Positions 46,513-55,413 of a stretch of 64,000 nt of DNA are shown piece after piece. The translations under genes and the position numbers were made by a program. The stretch is taken from contig NZ_CP132336.1 of NCBI RefSeq assembly GCF_030758315.1, positions 3,315,001-3,379,000 of the forward strand. The letters run 5' to 3'. The notes under the pieces were generated by a model. The model did no database searches. It had not been told where the DNA came from and was given only the letters and a program-made list of their open reading frames with translations. The first letter of the stretch is position 1. Each line of letters starts with the position of its first letter. This DNA comes from Pararhizobium sp. IMCC3301 (GTDB lineage Bacteria > Pseudomonadota > Alphaproteobacteria > Rhizobiales > GCA-2746425).

Positions 46513-46553
46513 TTGCGCCCCTTCTGATCGCCCCATCTTATTTCACCTGAGCG

Positions 46554-47045
46554 TCAGTCTGCGCTGCGCGGCTGCCAGGCAAAGCGCTTCTTGATCCGCA
46601 GGGTCAATTCATCGCGCAATCCGCGATAGGCATCGAGGATCTGTGATCGCGAACCGGTGGCCAGCGAAGGGTCAAATGTCGGCCAGTATTCCACGTCGAT
46701 TGCATGAGAACGCGTCAGTTCAAGCGCCGCGTGATGCGCTTCCGGTGCCAGGGTGATAATCAGATCGAAATTGGTGTCCTCAAGCTCCTCAAAGGAACGC
46801 GGCACATGGCGGCTGATATCGACGCCGATCTCGTCCATCACGGTACGGGCAAACGGGTCGGGTACGCCCGGACGCACGCCCGCCGAACGGGTGTAAATCT
46901 GGTTTGGAAACAGCTGCCGGGTCAGGGCAGCGGCAATCGGCGAGCGAATCACATTGATGCGGCATGCAAACAGCACTGCACCGGGCCGCACACCGACGGT
47001 TTTGTCGGAACTGGAACGCTCGCCGGAAGGCGCATCGTCAACCAA
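46554..47045 (-). CDS. Low-molecular-weight protein-tyrosine-phosphatase-like protein
   Basis: This 163-aa protein has the P-loop CRINVIRSPIAAALTRQLF (C-x5-R) near residue 28 and the distal aspartate region YWPTFDPSL. The loop differs from the standard CTGNICRS, so activity on phosphotyrosine or arsenate is uncertain. In Hyphomicrobiales this gene usually sits in hisD - UPF0262 - phosphatase - infA, and the first three are in that order here. infA does not follow; ugpQ is convergent instead, so the block is broken at this point. Confidence 0.85.
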   Translation of the reverse strand: MVDDAPSGERSSSDKTVGVRPGAVLFACRINVIRSPIAAALTRQLFPNQIYTRSAGVRPGVPDPFARTVMDEIGVDISRHVPRSFEELEDTNFDLIITLAPEAHHAALELTRSHAIDVEYWPTFDPSLATGSRSQILDAYRGLRDELTLRIKKRFAWQPRSAD

Positions 47046-47062
47046 CGCTAGATCGCTTCATC

Positions 47063-47084
47063 GTTCAATGTAATCATGAAACGC
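47063..47084 (+). repeat. Short dispersed repeat, copy 2 (within palindromic element)
   Basis: These 22 bases are identical to 35094-35115. Here the repeat is part of a larger imperfect palindrome, about 47047-47093, whose ends GCTAGATCGCTTCAT and, complemented, GCTAGAGGCGTTTCAT pair. It lies in the gap between UPF0262 and the phosphatase gene and overlaps the last UPF0262 codons. It looks like a REP-type mobile palindrome. Confidence 0.65.
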
Positions 47085-47086
47085 CT

Positions 47087-47662
47087 CTAGCCTTTCCAGT
47101 GCAGAACACAGACCAGCGTAAACAGGCGTCTGGCTGTGCCAAAATCCATTTCGATCTTTCCCGACAGCCGGTCCTGCAGCAATTGGGAACCTTCATTGTG
47201 CAATCCGCGCCGGCCCATATCAATAGCCTCGATCTGACTCGGCGTTGCCGTTTTGATCGCTGCATAATAGCTGTCGCAGATCATGTAGTAATCCTTGACG
47301 ATTTTGCGGAACGGCGTCAGCGACAGGATATGGGTCGCAAGTGGCGCACTGTTGGCAAACAGGATTTCAAACACCAGCCGGGCTTCCTGAAGCGAGAGAT
47401 TCAACCGGTAAGGCCCGTGGAAATCAGCCATCCCATTGTCTGATTGCGGCAGCGGCTGGAAACAATTCTCTTCCACCAGATCATAAATCGCAATGGCGCG
47501 CTCATGTTCGATCTCGCTGGAAGCACGGCCGATGGTGCTTTCATCCAGGATAATGGCACACAGCCGTTCAGAGGAACTGTCCGGTGCGCCAGACCTGGTG
47601 CCAGAACCGGTATCAGAACTGGCCCCTTTATCGGCCCCTTTATCAGGATCAGTTTCAGCCAT
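47087..47662 (-). CDS. UPF0262 family protein
   Basis: This 191-aa member of a protein family restricted largely to alphaproteobacteria has [57 protein letters not shown] and [20 protein letters not shown]. The N-terminal 30 residues are a serine/glycine/aspartate-rich extension not typical of the family. Function is unknown; linkage to hisD is conserved, and here it starts 16 bp downstream of hisD. The stop overlaps a dispersed repeat. Confidence 0.9.
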   Translation of the reverse strand: MAETDPDKGADKGASSDTGSGTRSGAPDSSSERLCAIILDESTIGRASSEIEHERAIAIYDLVEENCFQPLPQSDNGMADFHGPYRLNLSLQEARLVFEILFANSAPLATHILSLTPFRKIVKDYYMICDSYYAAIKTATPSQIEAIDMGRRGLHNEGSQLLQDRLSGKIEMDFGTARRLFTLVCVLHWKG

Positions 47663-47678
47663 TGCCGCGCCCCCAGCG

Positions 47679-48971
47679 CTACAGGTTCAGCCGGATGGCA
47701 ATCGAGCGCCCGTGCGCCTCAAGCCCTTCCACATCTGCCAGCGCCATCGCAGCAGGGCCGAGCGCGCGCAGATTATCCGCAGTGCAGCGCAGAATGGATG
47801 TGCGCTTCATAAAGTCCAGCACCGACAATCCCGAAGAAAACCGGGCCGAGCGCGCGGTCGGCAGGACATGGTTTGAACCACCAACATAATCGCCGATGGC
47901 TTCCGGCGTGTGATGCCCCAGAAACACCGCTCCGGCATGGCTGACCCGGTCGAAAAGCGCATCGGGATCGGCAACGCATAATTCCAGATGCTCTGCGGCA
48001 ATTGCATCAATCAGCGCGGCGGCCTGCATCACATCGGCAACGCGGATAATGGCCCCGAAATCACGCCAGCTTGGCCCGGCAATGGCGACGCGGGGCAGGG
48101 ATTTCAATTGCGCCTCCACCGCCTGTTCCACGGCAATTGCCAACTCTTCGCTGTCAGTGATGAGAATTGACTGCGCGGCTGCATCATGTTCCGCCTGAGC
48201 CAGCAGATCAGCCGCAACCCAGGCCGGATTGGCGGTCTTGTCGGCCACCACCAGAATTTCCGAAGGTCCGGCAATCATGTCGATGCCGACCGTGCCGAAG
48301 ACCTGACGCTTGGCGGCCGCTACATAGGCATTGCCGGGTCCGACAATTTTGGCAACCGGCGCGATTGTCGCAGTTCCGTAGGCGAGAGCCGCAACGGCCT
48401 GCGCGCCGCCAATGCGGTAAATTTCCGTGACACCGGCAAGGCGGGCCGCCACCAGCACCAGAGGGTTGAGCACGCCATCGGGGGTTGGCACCACCATGGC
48501 AATGCGCTCAACACCGGCAACACGTGCCGGCACTGCATTCATCAAAACCGAACTGGGGTAATTGGCGGTGCCGCCCGGCACATAGAGGCCGACGGCGGAG
48601 ATGGCCGACCAGCGATAGCCCAGTTCAACGCCCAGCGCATCGCTGTAACGCTGGTTTTCAGGCAGTTGTTTCTGGTGATGTGAGGTGATGCGGTCATGGG
48701 CGAGGGTCAGGGCCGCCAGCGTATCGGCATCGACAGCGTCGACCGCCTGCTGAATTTCGTCCGCTGAAATCTGCAGCGTCGCTGGTGTCAGGGCAACACG
48801 ATCGAATTTTTCCGTCAGTTCCAGCACTGCGGCATCGCCGCGCCGCCGGACATCCCCGACAATGCCGCGCACCGCCGCATCGACATCTTCTGAGACTTCC
48901 CGCTTTGCAGCCAGCAAGGTCTTGAATTCCGACGAGAAATCCGGATCAGACTGGGACAGGCGGTATACCAA
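47679..48971 (-). CDS. hisD: Histidinol dehydrogenase
   Basis: This 430-aa NAD- and zinc-dependent enzyme catalyses the last two steps of histidine synthesis (L-histidinol to L-histidine). Family motifs are clear: [78 protein letters not shown], and the C-terminal [19 protein letters not shown] followed by SNHVLPT. Length is normal. It lies in the murA - DUF2948 - hisD - UPF0262 string, all on the minus strand with 16-42 bp gaps, probably one transcript. Confidence 0.96.
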   Translation of the reverse strand: MVYRLSQSDPDFSSEFKTLLAAKREVSEDVDAAVRGIVGDVRRRGDAAVLELTEKFDRVALTPATLQISADEIQQAVDAVDADTLAALTLAHDRITSHHQKQLPENQRYSDALGVELGYRWSAISAVGLYVPGGTANYPSSVLMNAVPARVAGVERIAMVVPTPDGVLNPLVLVAARLAGVTEIYRIGGAQAVAALAYGTATIAPVAKIVGPGNAYVAAAKRQVFGTVGIDMIAGPSEILVVADKTANPAWVAADLLAQAEHDAAAQSILITDSEELAIAVEQAVEAQLKSLPRVAIAGPSWRDFGAIIRVADVMQAAALIDAIAAEHLELCVADPDALFDRVSHAGAVFLGHHTPEAIGDYVGGSNHVLPTARSARFSSGLSVLDFMKRTSILRCTADNLRALGPAAMALADVEGLEAHGRSIAIRLNL

Positions 48972-49007
48972 GGCGAATTTCCTTACAACACCAGACGGCT
49001 GTACCTC

Positions 49008-49469
49008 TCAACTGAGCGGATGCCGGGGCCGGTTTCTTGTTTCCCATGCCGCGTCCAGATCGGCAAGCCGCACTTCGACACATTTCACATCCAGCCGGAT
49101 CGAATGCCCCTCGGCGAGCAGCAGTTCAATCTGCCCGGAAACATCATCTTCGCCCGCAACAAATTCCATCGACAGCAGATCAAACACCGTGTCGCGAGCA
49201 GCTTCATCAAGGCCCTTTGTCTGCACCTTTGTGACCTGCTCAAAATGCAGCACCGCGTTATGGCGTTCATAGGTTTTACGGCCCAGCAGCCCGGACACGC
49301 CGCTGCGTTGGTTCGCCTGTTCCCAGGCAAACCGGTTGAGCGAAATCAGCACCCGCTTTTCTGCAGCAAGCCAGGTGACATCGGCAGCCTTGAACACAGC
49401 GTCCTGGCAATAGGCCGACAGAACTGTCAAATCCTCTTCATCCATTGCCATCATTTTCAGTGCGGACAT
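49008..49469 (-). CDS. DUF2948 family protein
   Basis: This 153-aa protein corresponds to a conserved alphaproteobacterial family found between murA and hisD. It begins MSALKMMAMDEEDLTVLSAY, continues CQDAVFKAADVTWLAAEKRV, ISLNRFAWE and NAVLHFEQVTKV, and ends with IRLDVKCVEVRLADLDAAWE before the C-terminal RPRHPLS. It is soluble, with no recognisable catalytic motif. Position between murA (42 bp upstream) and hisD (36 bp downstream) is the main support. No function is established. Confidence 0.85.
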   Translation of the reverse strand: MSALKMMAMDEEDLTVLSAYCQDAVFKAADVTWLAAEKRVLISLNRFAWEQANQRSGVSGLLGRKTYERHNAVLHFEQVTKVQTKGLDEAARDTVFDLLSMEFVAGEDDVSGQIELLLAEGHSIRLDVKCVEVRLADLDAAWETRNRPRHPLS

Positions 49470-49511
49470 GCTGTTCCCTTCAAACTGGTTAACCTGCGCA
49501 GAATTCCTGCG

Positions 49512-50801
49512 TCAGGCCGAGATACGTTCAATTTCCGCGCCGCAATTGCGCAGCTTTTCTTCAAGCCGTTCAAATCCGCGATCCAGATGATAGACCCGGT
49601 TGACGAAGGTCACGCCCTCGGCGGCCAGACCACCAATCACCAGCGACACCGAGGCGCGCAGATCGGTTGCCATCACCTGGGCACCGGTCAGATGAGCGAC
49701 CCCCTCGACAACGGCCTTCTGTCCGTCCAGATGGATATTCGCCCCCAGCCGGGCCAGTTCCTGGACATGCATGAAGCGGTTTTCAAAAATCGTCTCGACA
49801 ATATCCGAATTGCCGTCCGCCCGTGTCATCAGCGCCATGAACTGGGCCTGCAGATCGGTGGGAAAGCCGGGATAGGGTTCGGTTGTCACATTGACGGCCT
49901 TGATCGGCCCGCCATTGCGCGTAACGCGGATGCCGGAATTGGTCGGCTCAATGGTGGTGCCCGACGCCTTGATGGCATCCAGTGCGGCTTCCAGCAGATC
50001 CATCCGCGCGCCATCCAGATGCACATCGCCCCCGGTCATCGCCACCGCCATGGCATAGGTGCCGGTTTCAATGCGGTCCGGCAGCACCGAGTGGGTCGCG
50101 CCATGAAGCTTTTCGACGCCTTCAATGGTGATTGTGTCGGTGCCGGCGCCGCTGATATTGGCGCCCATCGCAATCAGGCAATCTGCCAGATCGGTAACTT
50201 CCGGCTCCCGCGCGGCATTTTCAATCCGCGTCGTGCCTTTGGCCAGGGTTGCGGCCATCATCGTCACGTGGGTTGCCCCGACAGAGACCTTTGGAAACCG
50301 CACTGTGCCGCCAACCAGCCCGTTCGGAGCTTTGGCGACGACGTAACCGCCTTCCAGTTCGATCTCGGCACCCAGCGCGCGCAAACCATCGAGGAAGAAA
50401 TCCACCGGCCGCGTTCCGATGGCACAGCCACCCGGCAGCGAGACACGGGCTTCATGCATGCGCGCCAGCAGCGGACCGATCACCCAGAAACTGGCCCGCA
50501 TTTTCGACACCAGCTCATAGGGCGAGGTGGTGTCGACAATCTCCTCGGCGCGCAGATCAAGCGTCTGCCCGGCCATATCCGGCTCGCCCGGCCGCTTGCC
50601 CTTGATGGTGCAGTCGACGCCGTGATTGACCAGAATACTCTGCAGCAGCACGACATCGGCCAGCCGCGGCACATTCAAAAGCCGCAAGGTCTGATCGGTC
50701 AGCAGGCTGGCAATCATCAGTGGCAAAGCGGCGTTTTTCGCGCCGGAAATCTGGATGGTGCCATTCAGCCGGTTACCACCCCGAATACGGATCTTGTCCA
50801 T
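49512..50801 (-). CDS. murA: UDP-N-acetylglucosamine 1-carboxyvinyltransferase MurA
   Basis: This 429-aa EPSP-synthase-fold enzyme carries out the first committed step of peptidoglycan synthesis, transferring enolpyruvate to UDP-GlcNAc. It shows [20 protein letters not shown] with the conserved Lys-Asn pair, the active-site cysteine in [15 protein letters not shown] (target of fosfomycin in other MurA), and [18 protein letters not shown]. It also has [14 protein letters not shown] and [18 protein letters not shown]. Length is normal and the catalytic cysteine is intact, so it should be active. It heads the minus-strand housekeeping block. Confidence 0.97.
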   Translation of the reverse strand: MDKIRIRGGNRLNGTIQISGAKNAALPLMIASLLTDQTLRLLNVPRLADVVLLQSILVNHGVDCTIKGKRPGEPDMAGQTLDLRAEEIVDTTSPYELVSKMRASFWVIGPLLARMHEARVSLPGGCAIGTRPVDFFLDGLRALGAEIELEGGYVVAKAPNGLVGGTVRFPKVSVGATHVTMMAATLAKGTTRIENAAREPEVTDLADCLIAMGANISGAGTDTITIEGVEKLHGATHSVLPDRIETGTYAMAVAMTGGDVHLDGARMDLLEAALDAIKASGTTIEPTNSGIRVTRNGGPIKAVNVTTEPYPGFPTDLQAQFMALMTRADGNSDIVETIFENRFMHVQELARLGANIHLDGQKAVVEGVAHLTGAQVMATDLRASVSLVIGGLAAEGVTFVNRVYHLDRGFERLEEKLRNCGAEIERISA

Positions 50802-50896
50802 TATGTTCTTTCGCTTGTTTGGTTGGCGCTCTTTTTAACGGGATTCAGGATAGCATCAAGGTCCGGGAGGACATAAAGAGCCGGGAAACACCTGCA

Positions 50897-51079
50897 TTAC
50901 TCATCTTTTTGCGGCTTTTCTGTGCGCCGCTCTGAAATATCCTCCGGAATGCCGTCACGCTGCTGTTCATCGGCATTGCGCCGCGCCCGCATCTGCGCCT
51001 TGCGTTTCTGCAGATTGCCGCGCAACAGCGCCGAAAGGCGCTCCTGTTTGCTGTCCTTGCCGGGTTTCCCGCTGGCCAT
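50897..51079 (-). CDS. Small basic conserved protein (60 aa)
   Basis: ATG 51079 is preceded by GGAGGGGAAC, deciding this start. The product is 60 aa, very basic in the middle (SALLRGNLQKRKAQMRARRN) and acidic and polar at the end. It has no signal peptide or membrane helix. As I recall, similar short lysine/arginine-rich proteins lie upstream of murA in related genomes. Nucleic-acid or ribosome binding is possible but unproven. It lies between murA and tRNA-Thr. Confidence 0.7.
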   Translation of the reverse strand: MASGKPGKDSKQERLSALLRGNLQKRKAQMRARRNADEQQRDGIPEDISERRTEKPQKDE

Positions 51080-51189
51080 GTTCCCCTCCGCATTTTCCGG
51101 CTGTGCACTGCAGATAGCTTTATAATATGCGCTTTTCAATCCAAACCATCTTGCACCATGGCGTGGGATATGTCAGATGAGCGCGATCA

Positions 51190-52824
51190 TCAATACATGC
51201 CGCACCGGCAGCGCCGCAGTAGCTCAGTGGTAGAGCGCGTCATTGGTAATGACGAGGTCGGGAGTTCAATCCTCCCCTGCGGCACCATCATATTTTTACC
51301 GCCCTGAGTTTGGCTTAACAGCTTGAAAGGTAAGGATGTTTTTGGTGTTCTATAACCTTCAGTCCGGCGATACTCCAAACGGTCTGTAAAGGCCAATCTT
51401 AGGACTGTTTTCTGCAGCATCAAATTGCCGGAATTCCATAGTTTCCAAGGGTTTGACAGGAATCTCAGGGAGAGTTCTAGAATTTGCTTTTTGCTCTTCG
51501 CCGGATGCTTGCTTTTGGCGAGTTTTTCAGCGGCTAAAAGCTTCTGGCGTTCCAAAGTCGCAATCTTATTTTCGTATGCGGCAACAACGGAACTGTTTTG
51601 CGTATTTACAATCCGGTCAAGAAAACTGTTGATTTCTTTGTCGATCTTTTTGGCTTCGCGGCGCAGACTCTCAACCACCTCTTCAGCCTGCGTCCTGCGG
51701 TGTTCCCATAGTTTTTCGATTATGGCCTTCACCAAACGGAACAGGTTCTCCGTCGGGGTCATGGCTTTTAGGATATCTTCAAATAGACCTTCAACTTCAG
51801 CGCGCGGCAATGATTTGCCATACTCCGCACAGGTTTTGGTTTGGCAGAGGTAATAAGGGTATTCCTTATATTTCCCTTTCGACCAACCAGCCGTCAGAGG
51901 CTTTGAGCAAGAGCCGCATGCTACAAATCCGCGTAGTGGGAAATCTTCATTGATGTCTTTTCGCGCAGGTGCGTAGGTACCCGTTTGTAGCCGATGCAAG
52001 ATTTTCTCGTGCGTCTCAAAAGAGATTAGTCCTTCGTGCCGCCCCGGCCGTAAAGAAACATTCCAAGCTTTGGACTCAACATAACCCGCGTAAATCGACT
52101 TTTTCAAAAGACGCGTGACGGTCATCGGGCGGAGTTTTCCATTCGCCTTGTCCTTTGGATATTTGGGCTGGCTTTCAAGGAAGCGTTGTACTTCCGCCTG
52201 CATCGCAAACCGCCCCGATGCAAACCCCTCAAGCGCTTCCCGCAAAATTGACGCCTGAGGTTCGTCAAAAACAAGTTCTTTCCCTCCGTTTGGGGATTTC
52301 ACATATTTGTAACCGACAGCCGCACGATTAACCCAAAAACCTTGCTCCATCCGCGCCTTCATTTTTTGCGATACTTGGCGGGCATTTTGTTCCCGTTCAA
52401 GCGTTCCCGTCGCGGCCAATATGGTCTCTAGAAACTTTCCTTCCGGCGTGTCTTCAAATTTGAAGTTCAGGCAGATGCGAATGGCATTGCGCTTTAGCAT
52501 TTCACGTCGCAAGGCCAAGTGAAATTCAGTATCACGTGCATAGCGCTTGAGGTCATCAAAGATCACCAGATAACGTTTGTGTGGGTTCGCATCCAGATGC
52601 GCCAACAAATTGACCATGCCTGAGCGCTTCATGAAGTTACCGCCACCTGTCATCGTATCAGGAAAAACGGCTTCAACAGGGCACCCCAATTGCTGTGCCT
52701 CTTGGCGGCAACGATGCTCTTGAGTGTCTAGACCTGACCCGTCGTTTTCCTGTTTTTTGCCAGAAACCCGACAATATAGGAGGGCGGCGTCGGGTATGAT
52801 TATTTTTTCGCTTGTTTGACTCAT
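51190..52824 (-). CDS. Large serine recombinase (integrase) running into tRNA-Thr
   Basis: This 544-aa recombinase has an N-terminal resolvase domain with the catalytic serine in LLYCRVSGKKQENDGSGLDT, then KRYLVIFDDLKRYARDTEFH and ATGTLEREQNARQVSQKMKA. A recombinase domain (YKYVKSPNGGKELVFDEPQA; KKSIYAGYVES), a zinc ribbon (RGFVACGSCSKPLTAGWSKG; YYLCQTKTCAEYG), and a long coiled coil (AEEVVESLRREAKKIDKEIN) follow. The last 30 or so codons, including IELPTSSLPMTRSTTELL, are the antisense of tRNA-Thr at 51213-51287, so this C-terminus comes from the chromosome and would differ in the excised form. The start overlaps the upstream partner gene by ATGA. Confidence 0.92.
   Translation of the reverse strand: MSQTSEKIIIPDAALLYCRVSGKKQENDGSGLDTQEHRCRQEAQQLGCPVEAVFPDTMTGGGNFMKRSGMVNLLAHLDANPHKRYLVIFDDLKRYARDTEFHLALRREMLKRNAIRICLNFKFEDTPEGKFLETILAATGTLEREQNARQVSQKMKARMEQGFWVNRAAVGYKYVKSPNGGKELVFDEPQASILREALEGFASGRFAMQAEVQRFLESQPKYPKDKANGKLRPMTVTRLLKKSIYAGYVESKAWNVSLRPGRHEGLISFETHEKILHRLQTGTYAPARKDINEDFPLRGFVACGSCSKPLTAGWSKGKYKEYPYYLCQTKTCAEYGKSLPRAEVEGLFEDILKAMTPTENLFRLVKAIIEKLWEHRRTQAEEVVESLRREAKKIDKEINSFLDRIVNTQNSSVVAAYENKIATLERQKLLAAEKLAKSKHPAKSKKQILELSLRFLSNPWKLWNSGNLMLQKTVLRLAFTDRLEYRRTEGYRTPKTSLPFKLLSQTQGGKNMMVPQGRIELPTSSLPMTRSTTELLRRCRCGMY
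51213..51287 (+). tRNA. tRNA-Thr (anticodon GGT)
   Basis: The 75 nt fold as a standard cloverleaf with encoded CCA: acceptor GCCGCAG with CTGCGGC, D-arm GCTCAGTGGTAGAGC, anticodon stem-loop with loop TTGGTAA (anticodon GGT), T-arm GGGAG-TTCAATC-CTCCC. No intron or mismatch is seen. It is the integration point of the serine-recombinase element to its right, and the recombinase gene reads across it on the opposite strand. The tRNA remains intact after integration. Confidence 0.97.
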
Positions 52825-53192
52825 GGATGACCTCCTTCGCTTTCAGGCAAGCCGTCTTTGTGCGCTCTACCTTCAAATTGTTGTCTTATTGAATTTTCCG
52901 ATTCTATCAGACCAGCCAAATCCAGGGCAGAAATATGCCCCAATGTGCCTTTTTGCTCACAGGCTTGCTGCACTGGATGGGTGCCAAAGCCGAGATCAAC
53001 AAAGGCAGTGACAATGTTCAATAAAATCTCGATGAATTCGCGTTTTTGATCGTCTGTCAGATCGCTAACTTCAAGCAAATGAGCGAATTCCTGCCAGTCC
53101 ATTATCAGGGGGGAAAACTGTACCGCGTCATTCCCCGGTGCAGAGTGTGCCTCCGGTGATTTTTCCGGTTTTGGGGGTGTTTTTTGTTTCAT
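52821..53192 (-). CDS. Conserved partner protein of serine recombinase (123 aa)
   Basis: The ATG at 53192 follows CGAGAGG. The 123-aa product has a charged, proline-rich N-terminus and a conserved helical centre (MDWQEFAHLLEVSDLTDDQK, REFIEILLNIVTAFVDLGFG, THPVQQACEQKG). I recall similar proteins immediately upstream of element-borne serine recombinases in alphaproteobacteria. The overlap of its stop with the recombinase ATG (ATGA) implies coupled synthesis. A directionality or accessory role is inference; no DNA-binding motif is obvious. Confidence 0.7.
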   Translation of the reverse strand: MKQKTPPKPEKSPEAHSAPGNDAVQFSPLIMDWQEFAHLLEVSDLTDDQKREFIEILLNIVTAFVDLGFGTHPVQQACEQKGTLGHISALDLAGLIESENSIRQQFEGRAHKDGLPESEGGHP

Positions 53193-53261
53193 GTCAACAT
53201 GCCTCTCGATAAGTTAGTTTACTTGTTTGATCTCCTTTTCAATTCAAACAAAAGAGAACAT

Positions 53262-53281
53262 AATAGGAACATTGTCCTATT
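53262..53281. promoter_or_regulatory. Candidate repressor operator upstream of recombinase operon
   Basis: AATAGGA and TCCTATT form a 7-bp inverted repeat with 6 bp between, in an AT-rich 160-bp gap (53193-53352). On the minus strand a -10-like TATTAT overlaps it and a TTGATT lies further upstream. This suggests a repressor site controlling recombinase expression; no repressor gene was identified in view. Confidence 0.45.
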
Positions 53282-53352
53282 TAATCAAGTAAAAAGGGCG
53301 TAATATTGTTGCGTTTTCAGTTAATTATGAAAATAAACCGTGCCGAGCGCGC

Positions 53353-53688
53353 TCACTCAGGCTTATCAATAAGCCCTTCGCCAAATTGCTCTTTGATACT
53401 GTGAAGTTCACCGATGGCCTGCAAAAGCATCTCCCAGCGCAGGCATTGATTCATTGGCAATGGCCCGGCAGGAAAACGATAATCAAGACACATTGCTTCG
53501 GCGCGTCCGATGTGACCCAGATCGTGCGTTTGCTCGTGTTCTATTCGGCGTACTGTATCGTGAGCCTCATTGAGATAATGAACGGCGCTTTGACGTATCC
53601 CGAATAACTCCAAGTGAGATTGCGTCACTGGCAGGGCCAGGTCTTTTCCGTTTGGCAGATCAACCTTGGCGAAGAAAATATCTCTCAT
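53353..53688 (-). CDS. Hypothetical protein (111 aa)
   Basis: The gene starts at ATG 53688 with GGGAGAC in front, 12 bp downstream of the 205-aa gene on the same strand. The soluble product contains a histidine-rich stretch (VRRIEHEQTHDLGHIGRAEA) and a tryptophan/leucine-rich end. I recognise no family. Histidines and glutamates in that stretch could bind metal, but there is no established motif. It belongs to the minus-strand accessory operon of the element. Confidence 0.55.
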   Translation of the reverse strand: MRDIFFAKVDLPNGKDLALPVTQSHLELFGIRQSAVHYLNEAHDTVRRIEHEQTHDLGHIGRAEAMCLDYRFPAGPLPMNQCLRWEMLLQAIGELHSIKEQFGEGLIDKPE

Positions 53689-53700
53689 GATGGTGTCTCC

Positions 53701-54318
53701 CTATTGCGACTGAGTGCGCGTTCGCCTTTGGGCTTGCCCGTCTTCTTTTCTTTCTCTTCGGCTGAAGGACCGTGCTTCAGGGGTATAATATTGCTTCTCA
53801 GTCTCTTTGGCCCACTGATAGAAGTCTTTTCCCTCTTTGGCTTTGAATGATTCTGCGATGACGCGTTTAGCGCCCGCTTCGCTAATCCCGAGATCTTGTG
53901 CGTAATCCACAGCCGCTTTATCCAGGGCGCGGTATAAAGGGATGTCACCGTCTTCTATCCGTATGCCGATATTAATCGCGTAAGCATGCCCTTTGCTTTT
54001 TTCGAGGTCAGTCAGCGTTGCCTCTCTGTCCTGCAGAACCTTCAGGTTGGCTTTCATGGTTAGGTCGTAACGCGAGGCATAGACATCCCTGATGATAATC
54101 TCGGCTTTCATGGCGTCGAAAGGTTGATGGCGGGCGAACGTTTGGGAAAAATCGGTGAGCACGTCCTTGAACTTGCCGGAATGCAATATCTCCCGGTGCG
54201 TGATTTCCGTGAGGTTCCAAACGAACTGGAACTGTGAACCTGTCAGGCTGCGGCCAGTCTTGCTCTCCATTGCGCGTTGAAAGCCAGCCATGTCGTTTTC
54301 CGTATTGGTGATGTTCAT
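53701..54318 (-). CDS. Hypothetical protein (205 aa), element accessory gene
   Basis: AAGGAG precedes ATG 54318. The product is soluble, mostly helical and strongly charged (TGRSLTGSQFQFVWNLTEIT, AEIIIRDVYASRYDLTMKAN, AVDYAQDLGISEAGAKRVIA). It has a basic, glutamine-rich tail (RRERKEDGQAQRRTRTQSQ) resembling nucleic-acid-binding tails. It follows the 168-aa basic protein by 22 bp. I looked for relaxase motifs (HUH histidines with an N-terminal tyrosine) and found none. A role in DNA processing is only a guess. Confidence 0.6.
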   Translation of the reverse strand: MNITNTENDMAGFQRAMESKTGRSLTGSQFQFVWNLTEITHREILHSGKFKDVLTDFSQTFARHQPFDAMKAEIIIRDVYASRYDLTMKANLKVLQDREATLTDLEKSKGHAYAINIGIRIEDGDIPLYRALDKAAVDYAQDLGISEAGAKRVIAESFKAKEGKDFYQWAKETEKQYYTPEARSFSRRERKEDGQAQRRTRTQSQ

Positions 54319-54340
54319 CTTGTTCTCCTTTGGCTTTTGA

Positions 54341-54847
54341 TTAGCGGTCGCGGCTCAGTCTGCGAGACTGCCCGCGCGGTTGATTTTCCGTTTGATCTGC
54401 TTGGCGACGATCTGCGGAACGTTTGAATTCCTGCCTGCTTTTGTCGCGCTTTTCATTGCGCTCATGGACAACATCCAAAAAACTGCCGAGCTCGGTTTTT
54501 TCCCGGCCGTCAATTGAGCTCAAACGACGCGCGTGGTCGTGTTGAACCTCCCGGTGCGCCTGGCGTTTTAAGCTCTGCTGATTGAACCGATCCGACCCAA
54601 AGAGCTTGAGAGTATGGTCTTTGGTTTTCGCGCCCGCTTTGTCGATGAGTGTTTCAAGCCGCTTTGCAACGCGGGCGTCATATTCGCCATAGTATTTTTG
54701 TGATGTGAGGCGTGTTTCATTTTTGTAGCGGCTGGTAATTTCATTGGCCTTGTCCCAGTCACCGGGCTGTCGCAAAATCTGCGCCTGCCTGCGCAAGGCG
54801 CGCAGTTCAAATTGCCGTTTTATGTCGTCCGTAATATCAGAGCACAT
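54341..54847 (-). CDS. Highly charged hypothetical protein (168 aa)
   Basis: ATG 54847 has AAGGAA upstream. The product is almost entirely charged helix, with a coiled-coil-like start (DDIKRQFELRALRRQAQILR) and an Arg/Gln/Asp-rich C-terminal half (ERNEKRDKSRQEFKRSADRR). The pattern recalls mobilisation accessory proteins, but no family is recognised. It is the first of three co-directional small genes (168, 205, 111 aa) and is divergent from the short gene at 54911. Confidence 0.55.
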   Translation of the reverse strand: MCSDITDDIKRQFELRALRRQAQILRQPGDWDKANEITSRYKNETRLTSQKYYGEYDARVAKRLETLIDKAGAKTKDHTLKLFGSDRFNQQSLKRQAHREVQHDHARRLSSIDGREKTELGSFLDVVHERNEKRDKSRQEFKRSADRRQADQTENQPRGQSRRLSRDR

Positions 54848-54910
54848 GCGGAAATATTCCTTCTGCTGTTTTTATTGCGTTGGCGAATCCGTTTGTGGTA
54901 TTCTCAAAAG

Positions 54911-55171
54911 GTGAGAAGTTTCAAAGATATAGATGATGTTGAAGAGTGGCTGGAACTGATGGACTACAGCGGTTTCTGGTACGCAATTGCGCCGTTTGAT
55001 CTGGACATCATGACCAAGGAACATTGTGACCAGCAGATCAGGGAGACCAATGTTTCGGCGGCAGTTGTGCTGAACGTCATGAAGAATTTTGCCCGGCAAG
55101 AATTGACTGAAAAACTCGGTCTTGACCACCGCATGCCGACCCCCTGGGTGAAACTGGCAACCAGCCATTAG
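54911..55171 (+). CDS. Hypothetical protein (86 aa), isolated plus-strand gene
   Basis: From GTG 54911 the frame encodes an acidic, soluble protein (DIDDVEEWLELMDYSGFWYA, then IAPFDLDIMTKEHCDQ) with typical amino-acid composition. The start is uncertain: AAAAGG lies very close to it, and the frame is open upstream to 54812. Its stop overlaps the convergent 81-aa gene end. It is the only plus-strand gene amid minus-strand operons. No family is recognised. Confidence 0.5.
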   Translation: MRSFKDIDDVEEWLELMDYSGFWYAIAPFDLDIMTKEHCDQQIRETNVSAAVVLNVMKNFARQELTEKLGLDHRMPTPWVKLATSH

Positions 55172-55413
55172 TCTCTCCCATCCGTTTTGAAGAATTTGAT
55201 GCGCGGGCAATTGCCATTGCCGGGATGAATGGTGATTTCAGTGCGAAAATTCGTATAGGTGCAGCGCGTATAATGCCGTTCGGCAAACGGATCATTGCCG
55301 CCATCGCTGTAAAAATCATACGACCAGTTGAGATAAGGCGTGCCAAAAACCAGATAGATTGCGACAAGCGCTGCCGGAAAAATCAGCCACGAGAAAAAAC
55401 GCAAAATCCTCAT
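55168..55413 (-). CDS. Small membrane-anchored protein (81 aa)
   Basis: The ATG at 55413 overlaps the coupling ATPase stop as ATGA. The protein begins MRILRFFSWLIFPAALVAIY, one membrane helix or an uncleaved signal. A roughly 55-residue outside domain with two cysteines (RHYTRCTYTNFRTEITIHPG, NGNCPRIKFF) follows, which may form a disulfide. Tight coupling suggests function with the ATPase module. No family is recognised. Confidence 0.6.
   Translation of the reverse strand: MRILRFFSWLIFPAALVAIYLVFGTPYLNWSYDFYSDGGNDPFAERHYTRCTYTNFRTEITIHPGNGNCPRIKFFKTDGRD

Noticed and set aside
49020-50876. 618-aa plus-strand open frame opposite murA and DUF2948
   Set aside because: It is antisense to two clear genes, His/Arg/Gln-rich, with no ribosome site or domain; a GC-bias shadow.
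53701-54847. Relaxase among the small charged proteins of the right island
   Set aside because: No HUH histidine triad, no N-terminal catalytic tyrosine region and no helicase motifs were visible in either protein.
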